A stretch of 64,000 nt of DNA. Origin: Streptomyces cucumeris (lineage in GTDB: Bacteria; Actinomycetota; Actinomycetes; Streptomycetales; Streptomycetaceae). The notes below the pieces were generated by a model that saw only the letters and a list, made by a program, of their open reading frames with translations, ran no database searches and was not told the DNA's origin. This document shows, piece by piece, positions 55,285-64,000 of this stretch. Position 1 is the first letter of the stretch, and each line of letters begins with the position of its first letter. Location: NCBI RefSeq assembly GCF_024295805.1, contig NZ_JANCLX010000025.1, positions 62,001 through 126,000 of the forward strand. The letters are read 5' to 3'. The translations under genes and the position numbers were made by a program.

Positions 55285-56108
55285 CCACCATCCGGAAACC
55301 GTGGCTGCACACCGCCACCGCCGCGGTGGTCACTGCCGTGTTCCTGGTGCCCGTGCTATGGATGGTCTCCACCAGCTTCAAGAAGCCGGACCGGATCCTG
55401 GCCGTGTCCCCGCAGTGGATCCCCTCACCGTTCACCACCGAGAACTACTCGGCGGCCCTGGCCAACCCGGCGCTCCCCCGGGCCCTGCTCAACAGCCTGG
55501 TGATCTCCGGCGGGGTCGTCGCTCTCACCCTGCTGCTGGCCGTCCCGCTCAGCTACGCCCTGGCCCGCATCCCGATGCGCGGCTCCGGCGCCATGGTGCT
55601 GGCACTGCTCATCGCCCAGCTGCTGCCCGCCATCGTTCTGGCGGCACCCCTGTTCATCCTGGAACGCAAGACCGGGCTGCAGAACACCTACACCGGGCTC
55701 ATCGCCGCGGACACCACCCTCACGCTGCCGTTCGCGGTGGTCGTCCTGCGCCCGCTGGTGCAGAGCATCCCCGCCGAGCTGGAGGAGGCCGCTCTGGTCG
55801 ACGGCTGCGGACTGCCCGGCGTGCTGGGGTACGTGGTGCTGCCGCTGATGGCCCCCGGTCTGATCGCGGTCGCCGGGATGTCCTTCCTGCTCGCCTGGGG
55901 CGAGTTCGTCTTCGGCCTTACGCTGGGCCAGACGCCCGAGGTACAGCCGGCAACCGTGGTCCTCAACAGCTTCGCGGGCCCGGTCCGCACCGCATGGGGG
56001 CCGCTCATGGCCACCGCCACCCTCATCAGTGTGCCCGTGGTCTGCGTCTTCGCGATCCTCCACCGCTTCATCGTCGGCGGGCTCACCGCGGGAAGCGTCA
56101 AGGGGTGA
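55281..56108 (+). CDS. Sugar ABC transporter permease (MalG-type)
   Basis: The protein has 275 residues from ATG 55281 (ATGA overlap). It has six membrane segments, the EAA loop AELEEAALVDGCGLPGVLGY near 173 and the C-terminal GGLTAGSVKG typical of these permeases. One nucleotide separates it from the GH31 gene, so the imported oligosaccharide is likely that enzyme's substrate. Confidence 0.92.
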   Translation: MTTIRKPWLHTATAAVVTAVFLVPVLWMVSTSFKKPDRILAVSPQWIPSPFTTENYSAALANPALPRALLNSLVISGGVVALTLLLAVPLSYALARIPMRGSGAMVLALLIAQLLPAIVLAAPLFILERKTGLQNTYTGLIAADTTLTLPFAVVVLRPLVQSIPAELEEAALVDGCGLPGVLGYVVLPLMAPGLIAVAGMSFLLAWGEFVFGLTLGQTPEVQPATVVLNSFAGPVRTAWGPLMATATLISVPVVCVFAILHRFIVGGLTAGSVKG

Positions 56109-56109
56109 C

Positions 56110-58437
56110 ATGACTCCCTCCCTTCATCCTCGCGACCACTTCCCCTTCATTGCCCCGCCACCGCCCCTGACCCCGGCGTACCCGGGCGCGACCGACCCGC
56201 TCGTGACCGGCTCCGTCACGCGGATCCACGCGAACGGGGCGACACTGACCGTATGGACCGCCACCGGCCGCACCGGCGAGCTGCGGGTACGGATCGGGGA
56301 CGGAAACCGGATCCGGGTCACCCTGCGGATGGCGGACACGCCGACCGCCCCGCGGACGGCCCTCGTACACGAACCGGACCGGACCCGCGTACGGTGCGAT
56401 GTGACACGGTCCGAACACGGGCTGGTGCTGCGCACCGCCGCCCTCGGGGTGCGCATCCGGTACGCGCCCTTCGCCCTCGACCTGCTCGACGACCAGGGCG
56501 AAGTACTGCTGCGCCAGGCGCCGTACGCCACCGGATCCAGCAGCGCCCCCGCAGCGCTGCCCCTGGGCGTCACCCCACTGGCCGACGGCCGCCTCGCCCA
56601 TCACGCGAGCTGGACCGCCGACCCCGACGAACACTTCTACGGCCTCGGCGAACGCTTCACCGGCCTGGACCTGCGCGGGCAGCGGATCGACTGTTGGATC
56701 CAGGACGCCATGGGCTGCACCGGCACCCGCACCTACGCGGCCGTCCCGTACCTGCTGTCCAGCCGGGGCTACGCCCTGCTCCTCGACACCACCACGGCCG
56801 CCGCCTTCGACCTCGCGCACACCAGCACCGCCACCTGGTCGGTGACCATCCCCGACGAGGTACTCGACTTCTACCTGATCACCGGCGACCCCGGCCGCTG
56901 CCTGACCGCCTACCGCGACCTGACCGGCCCCGCCCTGTGCCCGCCCAAGTGGGCCTTCGGACCGTGGATCTCGGGTGGATTCCAGCCGGACAGCGCCGAC
57001 GCGGTACGCGAGCGGGCCCGGCACATCCGCGACCGCGGCTTCCCCTGCGACGTCCTGCACCTCGACACGTACTGGCAGCCGCACGGCTCCTGGTCCGATA
57101 TGCGGTGGGACACCGGATCCTTCCCCGAACCGGGTCGGCTCCACCAGGATCTGGCTCAGCAGGGCTTCAGGGTCTCGCTGTGGATGAACCCCTACATCGG
57201 AACCGGCAGCCCGTACTACGCCGAGGTCGAGCGGGCCGGCTGGTTCCTGCGCACCGCCGCGGGCGACACCTGTGTCTCCGATGTATGGGGTGGCGAGTAC
57301 CACCCCCCGTGCGCTCTCCTGGACCTCACCCATCCCGGGGCCGCCGCCTGGCTCACCAGCCGGGTGCGCGAGGCACTGGCGAGCGGCACCGCCGTCCTCA
57401 AGACCGACTTCGGCGAAGCCATCCCCGCCGACGCGGTCGCCCACAACGGCATGACCGGGGACCGCCTGCACAACCTCTACCCGCTGCTCTACAACGACCT
57501 GGTCACGGACGCCACCCGCGCGGCCACCGGCGGCTCCGGCCTGACCTGGGGTCGCTCATCGTGGACCGGCGGCCAACGGCACGGCGTCAAATGGACCGGC
57601 GACCCCGACTCCGACTGGCCGGACCTCGCCGCCACCCTGCGCGCCGGGCTGTCCTTGTCGTTTTCCGGCCACCCGTTCTGGAGCCACGACATCGGCGGCT
57701 TCCACGGCACCCCGACTCCCGAACTCTTCGTCCGCTGGGCGCAGTTCGGACTGCTCTCACCCCTCAGCCGGTTCCACGGGATCACCTCCCGGCTGCCCTG
57801 GGAGTTCGGCGAGAGCGCGTACGCGGCCGTCCTGCACGCGGCCCGACTGCGTATGAGCCTGCTCCCGTATGTCTACGCCGCCGCCGCGGACGCCGCCCGC
57901 ACCGGCGCACCTCTCGCCCGCCCGATGCCCTTCGACCACCCGGACCGCCCCGACGCCCACACCGCCGACCTGCAGTACCTGCTCGGCCCCGACCTGCTGG
58001 TCGCCCCGCTGTACGCGCCGGGCGGGCGGCGCCAGGTCTGGTTCCCGCCCGGCGAGTGGCTGCCGTACGACGGCGGCACACCCCGTACCGGGCCCGCCTG
58101 GCACCGGGTCGAACTGCCCCTGTCCACCTGCCCGCTGTGGCTGCGGGCCGGCAGCCTGTTGCTCACCACCACCCCCGCCGACCGGGCCGGCGCCACCTCC
58201 TTCGAGGACATCACCGCCACCTGGGTACGCCCCGTGGACACCGCACACGCCACCTTCCACGACACCGACGCCACCCACGTTCCCCTCACCGCCCGCCTCA
58301 CCGACGGCCACCTCACCCTCACCACCACCGTCCCCCGCCTCCGCATCGCCGTCCTCGGCCACCCCGGCCCGCCCCCGACCGCCGACCTGAACGGTGTCCC
58401 CACAGCCGTGACATCCACCGACCGCCTCGACCTGTGA
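56110..58437 (+). CDS. GH31 glycosidase, alpha-xylosidase/alpha-glucosidase-like
   Basis: The 775-residue protein starts at ATG 56110, has no signal peptide and is presumably cytoplasmic. It has the GH31 N-terminal beta domain, then the TIM barrel: DEHFYGLGERFTGLDLRGQR near 174, CDVLHLDTYWQPHGSWSDMR near 313, the nucleophile Asp433 in KTDFGEAIPADA, and GHPFWSHDIGGFHGTPTPEL near 520. KTDFGE rather than WxDMNE is typical of YicI-type alpha-xylosidases, so xyloglucan or isoprimeverose-type sugars are likely. Last gene of the SpoIIE-LacI-ABC-GH31 operon. Confidence 0.92.
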   Translation: MTPSLHPRDHFPFIAPPPPLTPAYPGATDPLVTGSVTRIHANGATLTVWTATGRTGELRVRIGDGNRIRVTLRMADTPTAPRTALVHEPDRTRVRCDVTRSEHGLVLRTAALGVRIRYAPFALDLLDDQGEVLLRQAPYATGSSSAPAALPLGVTPLADGRLAHHASWTADPDEHFYGLGERFTGLDLRGQRIDCWIQDAMGCTGTRTYAAVPYLLSSRGYALLLDTTTAAAFDLAHTSTATWSVTIPDEVLDFYLITGDPGRCLTAYRDLTGPALCPPKWAFGPWISGGFQPDSADAVRERARHIRDRGFPCDVLHLDTYWQPHGSWSDMRWDTGSFPEPGRLHQDLAQQGFRVSLWMNPYIGTGSPYYAEVERAGWFLRTAAGDTCVSDVWGGEYHPPCALLDLTHPGAAAWLTSRVREALASGTAVLKTDFGEAIPADAVAHNGMTGDRLHNLYPLLYNDLVTDATRAATGGSGLTWGRSSWTGGQRHGVKWTGDPDSDWPDLAATLRAGLSLSFSGHPFWSHDIGGFHGTPTPELFVRWAQFGLLSPLSRFHGITSRLPWEFGESAYAAVLHAARLRMSLLPYVYAAAADAARTGAPLARPMPFDHPDRPDAHTADLQYLLGPDLLVAPLYAPGGRRQVWFPPGEWLPYDGGTPRTGPAWHRVELPLSTCPLWLRAGSLLLTTTPADRAGATSFEDITATWVRPVDTAHATFHDTDATHVPLTARLTDGHLTLTTTVPRLRIAVLGHPGPPPTADLNGVPTAVTSTDRLDL

Positions 58438-58958
58438 AGCCTCCTCCGCGTACTTCTCCGGCACGCCATCATCGCGTCCCGCGGCACGGCAATGGCTACG
58501 GCGGTCCCCTTTCGCCATGCGGGGTGGGGTTCCCGTGGGTGTGTCGTCACGTTGACGGCTGAGGCACGAATCCCACGGCAAGACAGCCCAATCCGGCACC
58601 ATCGACGGCCTGCTCGCCGCGTCATCAACCGGCCACCCGACAGCCTCTGAGCCAGGCGGCGGGCGCGCGACCAGCTCCGCACCACCCCACTCGTCGGGCT
58701 CGATGGCATTCCACCGCTCGTCGGTGAACCGGGTGCCGCAGCTGGTGCACACGGAACGGCGCGCCTCCCGCTCGGCCTTTCGCTGTTGGGCCCCGCGGCG
58801 TGCCATCGGTGTCTGTTGTCTTTCGTCGGCAGGGGAGCGGCGCGTACTTCGCCAGCTTGTCGACGATCTCCTCGACCGCTGTTCCATATCTTCACCGAGT
58901 CCTACCGCTGCCAGGTCACCACCGCGGCGGAGAGCAAACCCGAGCGGTGACCAGCAAC
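58438..58958. other. Decayed region with a possible zinc-ribbon gene remnant (minus strand)
   Basis: About 520 bp between GH31 and the GNAT gene. On the minus strand from an ATG at 58806 the frame reads MARRGAQQRKAEREARRSVC, TSCGTRFTDERWNAIEPDEW, with a CxxC pair like a small zinc ribbon. The frame then runs without end into the antisense of GH31, so the native C-terminus is lost or absent. I call it a remnant of unknown function. Confidence 0.4.
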
Positions 58959-59531
58959 TCAGACGTTCGTGATCCGGTCGGGATCTGCGTCGGTGGCCAG
59001 GCGGGCGTGAATCTCGACGTCGAAACGCACACCGTCGTACTCCAGTTTCTGCCGCTGCAAGCCCTCCACCGCAAAGCCGGCCGCCCTGGCCACACCGCAG
59101 GAGGCCGGGTTGTTGACCCGATGGCCGAGTTCCAGGCGGAAGAGCCCGGCATCGTCGAAGGCCCATCGGGCCAAGGACCGGCAAGCCCGGGAGGCGACAC
59201 CGTCGCCCCTGGCAGCTCGGGTGATCCAGTAGGACACCCACCCGGTTCCGTGGCGTCGGTCGATCGCGCCCACGGCCACATTGCCCAACACGGTGTCCTG
59301 CCCGTCGACGACAGCGAACGCGAAGGCTGACCCCGCACACCACCGTTGGTTCTGGCCGGCGACCCAACGCACTGCGGCTTCTACCGACGTCACGGGCTCC
59401 GTGGCCTGTCCACGCATCAAAGGATCCGCGAAAGCCGTCAAGACCGCGTGCACATCCTCGGCCGACCATCGGCGCAGCCACAAACCCCTTGATGCCTCCA
59501 CGTGTTCACGCACCGTCGGAGTCTCGCGCAC
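58959..59531 (-). CDS. GNAT-family N-acetyltransferase
   Basis: The protein has 190 residues from GTG 59531 with GAGGG just upstream. It has the RimJ/RimL-type GNAT pattern: GLWLRRWSAEDVHAVLTAFA, TVLGNVAVGAIDRRHGTGWV, SYWITRAARGDGVASRACRS (acetyl-CoA loop RxxGxA near 115-120) and FRLELGHRVNNPASCGVARA, AGFAVEG. It transfers acetyl from CoA to an amino group of a protein or small molecule. It is a lone gene, and the substrate is unknown. Confidence 0.9.
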   Translation of the reverse strand: MRETPTVREHVEASRGLWLRRWSAEDVHAVLTAFADPLMRGQATEPVTSVEAAVRWVAGQNQRWCAGSAFAFAVVDGQDTVLGNVAVGAIDRRHGTGWVSYWITRAARGDGVASRACRSLARWAFDDAGLFRLELGHRVNNPASCGVARAAGFAVEGLQRQKLEYDGVRFDVEIHARLATDADPDRITNV

Positions 59532-59876
59532 TCAGCCCTCTCCCTCGACCGAATTAGACGAACGGGTTGGCCCAACGCACGCGAGCGGGCCCTACCACTC
59601 ACGCCTGTCAGGGAGGCAAACCGAAGGACCCCGTCTCCTCACGCTATCCGCCTGAGGACTTCGTCCCCCAGAGCGTGCGCCGCGCTGCTCGTGCGCGGCC
59701 CGCGGACGGGGCCCGATCGCCACCAGCGTGCCGTCCCCGACGTCGACTGGCACCGTCCCCGCTCCACCGTCCCGCCCTGTGAACTTGCCGGAATGGCAAC
59801 GCTGATCGCGCCGCGCGGCTACCACGCCGCATGATCGACGGATAGCCGCGTCCGCCCGCGAACCGAGGACAAGCCC
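59532..59876. other. Intergenic region
   Basis: About 345 bp between the divergent GNAT and hydrolase genes. I see no supported gene, only short overlapping GC-rich frames; promoters for both genes should be here. Confidence 0.4.
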
Positions 59877-60869
59877 ATGCAGCCCGAGCCGTCCGCCGAA
59901 CTCCGCCACCACACCATCAAGGCCCCGGCCGGGCGCCTGCATCTGGTCGAGCAAGGCACCGGCCCGCTGGTCCTGCTCGTGCACGGCTTCCCCGAGTCCT
60001 GGTACTCCTGGCGCCGCCAGCTCCCGGCCCTCGCCGCGGCCGGCTACCGGGCAGTGGCGATCGACGTGCGCGGCTACGGCCGCTCCTCCAGGCCGGAGGC
60101 GACCGACGCCTACCGCATGCTCGACCTGGTGGAGGACAACGTCGCCGTCGTACGCGCCCTCGGCGAACAGAGCGCGGTGGTCGTCGGTCACGACTGGGGC
60201 TCCAACATCGCGGCCGCTTCCGCCCTGCTCCACCCCGAGGTCTTCCACGCGGTCGGCCTGCTGAGCGTCCCCTACGCACCGCCCGGCGGCCCTCGCCCCA
60301 CCGACGTCTTCGGCCGGATCGGCGGTCCCGAGCAGGAGTTCTACGTCTCCTACTTCCAAAAGCCCGGCCGCGCCGAGGCGGAGATCGAGCCCGACATCCG
60401 TGGCTGGCTCGTCGGCTTCTACGCAGCGCTTTCCGCGGACACCATGCCCGCCCAGGACGAGCCCGACCCGCACTTCGTCGCCCGCGGCGGCCGCCTGCGT
60501 GACCGCTTCCCCGCAGGTGTCCTCCCCGGCTGGCTGAGCGAGGACGACCTCGATGTCTACGCCGGGGAGTTCGAGCGCACCGGCCTGACCGGCGCCCTCA
60601 ACCGCTACCGCAACATGGACCGCGACTGGGAAGACCTCGCCCCGCACCGCGGAGCCCCGATCAAGCAGCCCGCCCTTTTCATCGGCGGCGCCCTGGATGC
60701 CTCCACCACCTGGATGGCCGACGCCATCGATGCCTTCCCCGCCACCCTCCCCGCCCTGTCCGCCTCCCACCTCCTGGACGGCTGCGGCCACTGGATCCAG
60801 CAGGAACGCCCCGACGAGGTCAATCACCTGCTCACCGACTGGCTCGCCACCCTCCACTGGAATAGATGA
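59877..60869 (+). CDS. Alpha/beta hydrolase, epoxide-hydrolase-like
   Basis: The protein has 330 residues from ATG 59877 (GAGGA upstream). Landmarks are the oxyanion motif HGFPESWYSWRRQLPALAAA, the nucleophile Asp in VVVGHDWGSNIAAA near 105, a lid region with conserved tyrosines (FYVSYFQKPGRAEAEIEPDI; LNRYRNMDRDW) and the catalytic His in LLDGCGHWIQQERPDEVNHL near 303. HGFPES plus GHDWG is typical of epoxide hydrolases, with a catalytic Asp rather than Ser. It probably opens epoxides of small lipophilic compounds. Confidence 0.92.
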   Translation: MQPEPSAELRHHTIKAPAGRLHLVEQGTGPLVLLVHGFPESWYSWRRQLPALAAAGYRAVAIDVRGYGRSSRPEATDAYRMLDLVEDNVAVVRALGEQSAVVVGHDWGSNIAAASALLHPEVFHAVGLLSVPYAPPGGPRPTDVFGRIGGPEQEFYVSYFQKPGRAEAEIEPDIRGWLVGFYAALSADTMPAQDEPDPHFVARGGRLRDRFPAGVLPGWLSEDDLDVYAGEFERTGLTGALNRYRNMDRDWEDLAPHRGAPIKQPALFIGGALDASTTWMADAIDAFPATLPALSASHLLDGCGHWIQQERPDEVNHLLTDWLATLHWNR

Positions 60870-61230
60870 CCTGGTGATGGGTTCATTCGGCTCCCGCCGC
60901 AAGCCGACGCGCCGCTACGACCCAGCCCGCATGACCCTGCCGTCCACCCGAGCGGAGGCGAGCCAGTCCAGGCCGCCCGCCGGTTGACCGCGATCTCTCG
61001 CCTCCCCTTTCGCCCGGCGGTTGGGATGTCATCAGAACGCAGTGCGCCACCGATACCCTGCACGCGGAAAGTGCCTTCCACCAGGACCGGAAGAACCTCT
61101 CGACAAGGTCTGTCGTCCCAGCTCAGAAGGCACTTCCGCGTTCTCGGCCAGCACCTGGTGTCACACCAAGCGAAACGGCGAGGCCAGGTCCCTTGAAATC
61201 CCCTTTCAGGTCCCCTCAGATGAGGTCCCC
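60870..61230. other. Intergenic region with short repeats
   Basis: About 360 bp between the hydrolase and the RTX-type gene. No gene is supported. It contains the inverted repeat at 61063-61140 and, near 61205-61245, a repeated GGTCCCCTCAGA unit. It might be an insertion-sequence scar or a terminator region for the convergent genes. Confidence 0.4.
61063..61140. repeat. Inverted repeat pair of unknown origin
   Basis: CGCGGAAAGTGCCTTC (61063-61078) and GAAGGCACTTCCGCG (61126-61140) are inverse copies with a one-base bulge, 47 bp apart. They could be the ends of a tiny defective mobile element, or a transcription terminator between the convergent hydrolase and RTX-type genes. Confidence 0.6.
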
Positions 61231-62031
61231 TCAGAACCCCTCAGGGACGGATCCGTCCTGATCGATGACGTCATCCCCGGGACCGCCGTCGAGGTCGTCC
61301 TGGCCGGGGCCACCGAAGAGGTAGTCGTTGCCCGATCCGCCCTTGAGGGTGTCGTCACCCTCTTCGCCATAGATCGAGTCATCGTTCCCAGCGCCGTCGA
61401 GATCGTCGTCGCCGGGGCCGCCGTAGATCTCATTGGCCACGTCATCGCCGATGACGATGTCGTCGCCGTCCCCGGCCCACACCGCGAACGAGTCGGTGAT
61501 GGTGTCGTTGCCGGCGTTGCCGTTCGCGTTCGTGGCGTGGCTGATGGTGTCGCCGCCTTCGCCGCCCACCGCGACGGAAGCGCCGATGATGGTGTCGTCC
61601 CCGGCCCCGCCGTAGACGTTCACATCGCCGCCGGAGGTCTTGACGCTGTCATTGCCGTCGCCGAGATCGACGTTGCCCTGGTCGCCCGGGTGGTCCGGAT
61701 CGGGGACGGGGACGGTGCAGGTCACATAGGTCATGTCACGGGCGGTGGGATGGGCGCAGCCGGCGCCGACGGTGATCTCGACAACGTCGTCGACGCCGAA
61801 GGTCAGCGTGGTGTCGGTCTCGCTGACCCGCTTGATGGTGAGCTTGTTGGTCTGGCCGTCGGCCGCCGTGTAGGCCATCACTCCGTCAGTGACGGTCGCA
61901 GTGGCCGGCGACGCGGGTGAAGTGGCGGCCTGGGCGTTCCAGGCGAAGAGTCCGGTGCTGGCCACGACGGCCAGTAAGGCGGCGACGCCGACCGGACGGA
62001 CGGAGCGGGAAACCGGGCCAAGGGTGGACAC
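61231..62031 (-). CDS. Secreted RTX-type calcium-binding protein
   Basis: The protein has 266 residues from GTG 62031 (GGAGG 6 nt upstream). It has a signal peptide (VGVAALLAVVASTGLFAWNA... ) and an N-terminal beta part with two Cys (GAGCAHPTARDMTYVTCTVP). About nine hemolysin-type nonapeptide repeats follow (GGAGDDTI, GGEGGDTIS, GNAGNDTIT, GDGDDIVIG, GGPGDDDLDG, GEEGDDTLKG, GGSGNDYLFG, GGPGDDVID). Such GGxGxDxxx repeats form a calcium-bound beta roll. No toxin or enzyme domain is present. It is divergent from a secreted protease; both may share calcium-rich surroundings. Confidence 0.88.
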   Translation of the reverse strand: MSTLGPVSRSVRPVGVAALLAVVASTGLFAWNAQAATSPASPATATVTDGVMAYTAADGQTNKLTIKRVSETDTTLTFGVDDVVEITVGAGCAHPTARDMTYVTCTVPVPDPDHPGDQGNVDLGDGNDSVKTSGGDVNVYGGAGDDTIIGASVAVGGEGGDTISHATNANGNAGNDTITDSFAVWAGDGDDIVIGDDVANEIYGGPGDDDLDGAGNDDSIYGEEGDDTLKGGSGNDYLFGGPGQDDLDGGPGDDVIDQDGSVPEGF

Positions 62032-62417
62032 GAAAAACCTCCGCAGAGAGTGGATCTGATTTCCGATCACCCGCTTTGACGTGGAATATCCGCACGAGGT
62101 TGCGCCAGCCCATTCCCCCTTCGCTGAATTTTTCAAATTCCCATTTCGCGTTCAGCTGTACGGCACCAGGAATTCTCCGCGCGTTGCCGGAATGTGAGTT
62201 CCACCAGCGGTGGGAGTTCCGGTGAGTCCAGAGCCCGCCGGGTCATCGCAGGAGCCGCCAACTCCCCACATTTCAGAGCGCCTAGGGCCGGAGCTCAGCA
62301 TCGGGCCCGCCCTTCTGCCTCTGTCGGCTTCCCGCAAGGACGGTAAACCGGCGGGTCTCTTCATGTAATCAGCGCTTAACCTCAGCACAACCTTCAATCC
62401 CCCCACATGGAGGAAGT
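62032..62417. promoter_or_regulatory. Divergent promoter region between RTX-type gene and protease
   Basis: About 385 bp with no supported gene and an A+T content above the surroundings, especially near 62060-62150 and 62350-62410. It must carry the two divergent promoters. No specific box stands out with proper spacing. Confidence 0.4.
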
Positions 62418-63977
62418 GTGAGACGGCCAAGCATGATCGCCGCCCTTGTCGCGGTGGCGATAGGCATCGGCGTGGCACCCAGTATGGGCGCGACACAGCA
62501 GGACACGCATCGGCTAGCGTCCCAGGCCACCGGCGAATACATCGTGGTACTCAAGGACTCCGCGGACAGCCCCACAGCGGTCGCGAACAGCGTCGACGGA
62601 ATCGAGCTCCACTCCGTCTACCGCTCCGCGCTCCACGGCTTCTCGGCAAAACTCACCACGACAACAGCGACCGCACTCCGTAAGAACCCCATGGTCGCCT
62701 ATGTCGAGCGTGACGGCCGGGGCCGGGCTGATGGGCAGTACCTCGGCAAAGGCGTACAGCGCGTCATGGCCACGAAGAACACCCGGCTGAAAATCGGAGA
62801 CGGAGTCGACCAGCGTGTCGACGCGGACGTCGCCGTCCTCGACACCGGCATCGACCAGCACCACCCCGATCTGAATGTGGTCCACCGGGTGAATTGCAGC
62901 GGAGTCCCCAAGTGCGTCGACGACGCCGGGACAGACGACAACGGGCACGGGAGCAACGTCGCCGGAATCGCCGGGGAGCTGGACAACAAGACCGGCTACG
63001 CCGGTGTCGCACCCGGCGCCCGCTTGTGGTCCGTCAAGACACTGGACAAGGAGGGCACCGGCAGCAACGCCGAGCTGGTTGCCGGACTCGACTGGGTGAC
63101 AGCTCACGCCGATGAGATCGAAGTGGCCAACATCAGCGCCGGCTACGACGGTGACACCCGTGCCATCACCGACGCCGTCAACCGCGCCATCGCCAAGGGT
63201 GTCGTGGTAGTGGTCTCAGCGGGCAACGACAAGAGGGACGTCAAGAACCAGTCCCCGGCGAACATACCCGACGCCATCACCGTGTCCGCCCTCAGCGACG
63301 CCGACGGCAAACCGGGCAGCAAGGGCACCTACGGGTGGTGCAACAAGGAGAACAAGAACACCGACGACAGCCTCTGGATCAACTACAGCAAGCCGGGCGA
63401 GGGCAGCAACTTCGGACACGGAGTGGACATCGCAGCCCCCGGTGACTGCATCCAGTCCACGTCCAAGGACGGCGGCTACTCCAACTACAGCGGCACCTCC
63501 CAGGCCGCTCCCCATGTGGCGGGTGCCGCCGCGTGGCTGGCCGCCGCCCACAAGCCGAAGAACCGTGCCGACGTCCTCGCCATCCGCGAAAAGCTGCGCG
63601 AGGCCGGCAACAGCGACTGGACGGACACCTCCGAGGACGGGGTGAAGGAACCGTTGCTCGACCTCGGAGACACCGCGGTGTTCACTGGCCGCGGTCTCGG
63701 CCCAATGGCCACGGTCAGCTTCGACACCGCCTGTGAATACACCTCGACGACATGCTCCTACGACGCCACAGGCGCCGACCCGGACGGGGTCTCCTACACA
63801 TGGGACTTCGGCGACGGCAAGCGTGCCAGCGGGCTGAAGGCCACCCACAGCTACCCGGACAAGGAAGCGAAGTACATCACCACTCTGACGGTGCGGGAGA
63901 AGAACGGGCGCGTCATCAAGGGCCACGCAGCGGTCGAGTGCACCAAGACCTACAGCGTCACGTGCTACGCCCCCTGA
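62418..63977 (+). CDS. Secreted subtilisin-like serine protease (S8) with PKD domain
   Basis: The protein has 519 residues from GTG 62418 (GGAGG 5 nt upstream). Signal peptide (about 1-25), an I9 propeptide that inhibits and folds the protease (about 36-100; GEYIVVLKDSADSPTAVANS), then the S8 domain with Asp142 (VAVLDTGIDQHHPDL), His177 (DDNGHGSNVAGIAGE) and Ser361 (YSGTSQAAPHVAGAAAWLAA). A C-terminal PKD-type domain follows (about 420-505; YTWDFGDGKRASGLKATHSY) with cysteines at the very end. Calcium-dependent extracellular protein degradation is expected. It matches Streptomyces S8 proteases with full catalytic triad. Confidence 0.95.
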   Translation: MRRPSMIAALVAVAIGIGVAPSMGATQQDTHRLASQATGEYIVVLKDSADSPTAVANSVDGIELHSVYRSALHGFSAKLTTTTATALRKNPMVAYVERDGRGRADGQYLGKGVQRVMATKNTRLKIGDGVDQRVDADVAVLDTGIDQHHPDLNVVHRVNCSGVPKCVDDAGTDDNGHGSNVAGIAGELDNKTGYAGVAPGARLWSVKTLDKEGTGSNAELVAGLDWVTAHADEIEVANISAGYDGDTRAITDAVNRAIAKGVVVVVSAGNDKRDVKNQSPANIPDAITVSALSDADGKPGSKGTYGWCNKENKNTDDSLWINYSKPGEGSNFGHGVDIAAPGDCIQSTSKDGGYSNYSGTSQAAPHVAGAAAWLAAAHKPKNRADVLAIREKLREAGNSDWTDTSEDGVKEPLLDLGDTAVFTGRGLGPMATVSFDTACEYTSTTCSYDATGADPDGVSYTWDFGDGKRASGLKATHSYPDKEAKYITTLTVREKNGRVIKGHAAVECTKTYSVTCYAP

Positions 63978-64000
63978 CCCCCTGACTCCCAGACCCCTTG

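Noticed and set aside
55425..56111. 228-codon minus-strand frame opposite the MalG-type permease
   Set aside because: Gln/His/Gly-rich antisense shadow without any family pattern.

Overview
The window is high-GC actinobacterial DNA, almost certainly from a Streptomyces. The signs are many GTG starts, 4-nt ATGA/GTGA gene overlaps, a Streptomyces-like purSQL block, sugar ABC operons without their own ATPase, and IS630/IS701/IS5-type transposases. No rRNA, tRNA or CRISPR array was recognised.

Region 1 (1-11354) is the most interesting part. It looks like a hybrid ribosomal/non-ribosomal peptide gene cluster. A 54-residue peptide gene (346-510, minus) has a 12-residue leader-like start, three exact copies of a 12-residue unit (SSTAVKAVTTTG) and a short tail. 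Just downstream of it on the same strand, running off the left edge, is the start of an NRPS protein with a TubC-type docking domain (1-244). Divergently, an operon reads rightward: YcaO, TfuA-like protein, DUF6875-like protein, O-methyltransferase, single-module NRPS (C-A-PCP, no thioesterase), an ATP-grasp peptide ligase resembling pheganomycin PGM1, an MFS exporter and an SbnB-like dehydrogenase. YcaO/TfuA pairs make backbone thioamides in known RiPPs, and PGM1-type ligases join a non-proteinogenic amino acid to a ribosomal peptide. The combination with a repeat precursor and two NRPS genes suggests a thioamidated, multi-core RiPP capped with an NRPS- or ligase-derived residue. That product is inferred, not shown.

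Region 2 (11456-14714) is the housekeeping purine operon purS-purQ-purL. Region 3 (14733-19317) is a packed array of insertion sequences: an IS5-like remnant, an IS630 transposase with a canonical -1 slippery heptamer, an IS701 element with inverted repeats and a frameshift, a second, broken IS630 element flanked by TA, and another IS5-like remnant. A frameshifted YdcF-like gene follows.

Region 4 (20205-27709) holds a membrane-anchored NB-ARC/WD40 STAND protein, an MFS efflux pump, small conserved genes (DUF4287, DHFR-like), transposase scraps and an alpha/beta hydrolase. Region 5 (27870-36639) is a galactan/galactoside utilisation locus: secreted GH43 with ricin-type lectin, LacI regulator, two permeases, a binding protein and GH35 beta-galactosidase. 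Two near-identical palindromes mark candidate LacI operators.

Region 6 (36814-43888) mixes decayed genes (three frameshifted and one truncated) with CorA, a CmtR-like sensor plus CDF metal exporter, a NIPSNAP protein, a DUF4232 protein and a zinc alcohol dehydrogenase. Region 7 (43978-47917) is a molybdate locus: a Moco-domain protein, a HTH-TOBE protein and modABC, followed by a stray TOBE fragment. Region 8 (48437-58437) has an aminoglycoside-phosphotransferase-like kinase. After it comes an operon of a PAS-GAF-PP2C-HATPase regulator, a LacI-type sugar sensor without its DNA-binding domain, a sugar ABC transporter and a GH31 alpha-xylosidase-like enzyme. Region 9 (58959-63977) has a GNAT acetyltransferase, an epoxide-hydrolase-like enzyme, a secreted RTX-type calcium-binding protein and a divergently encoded subtilisin-like protease with a PKD domain.
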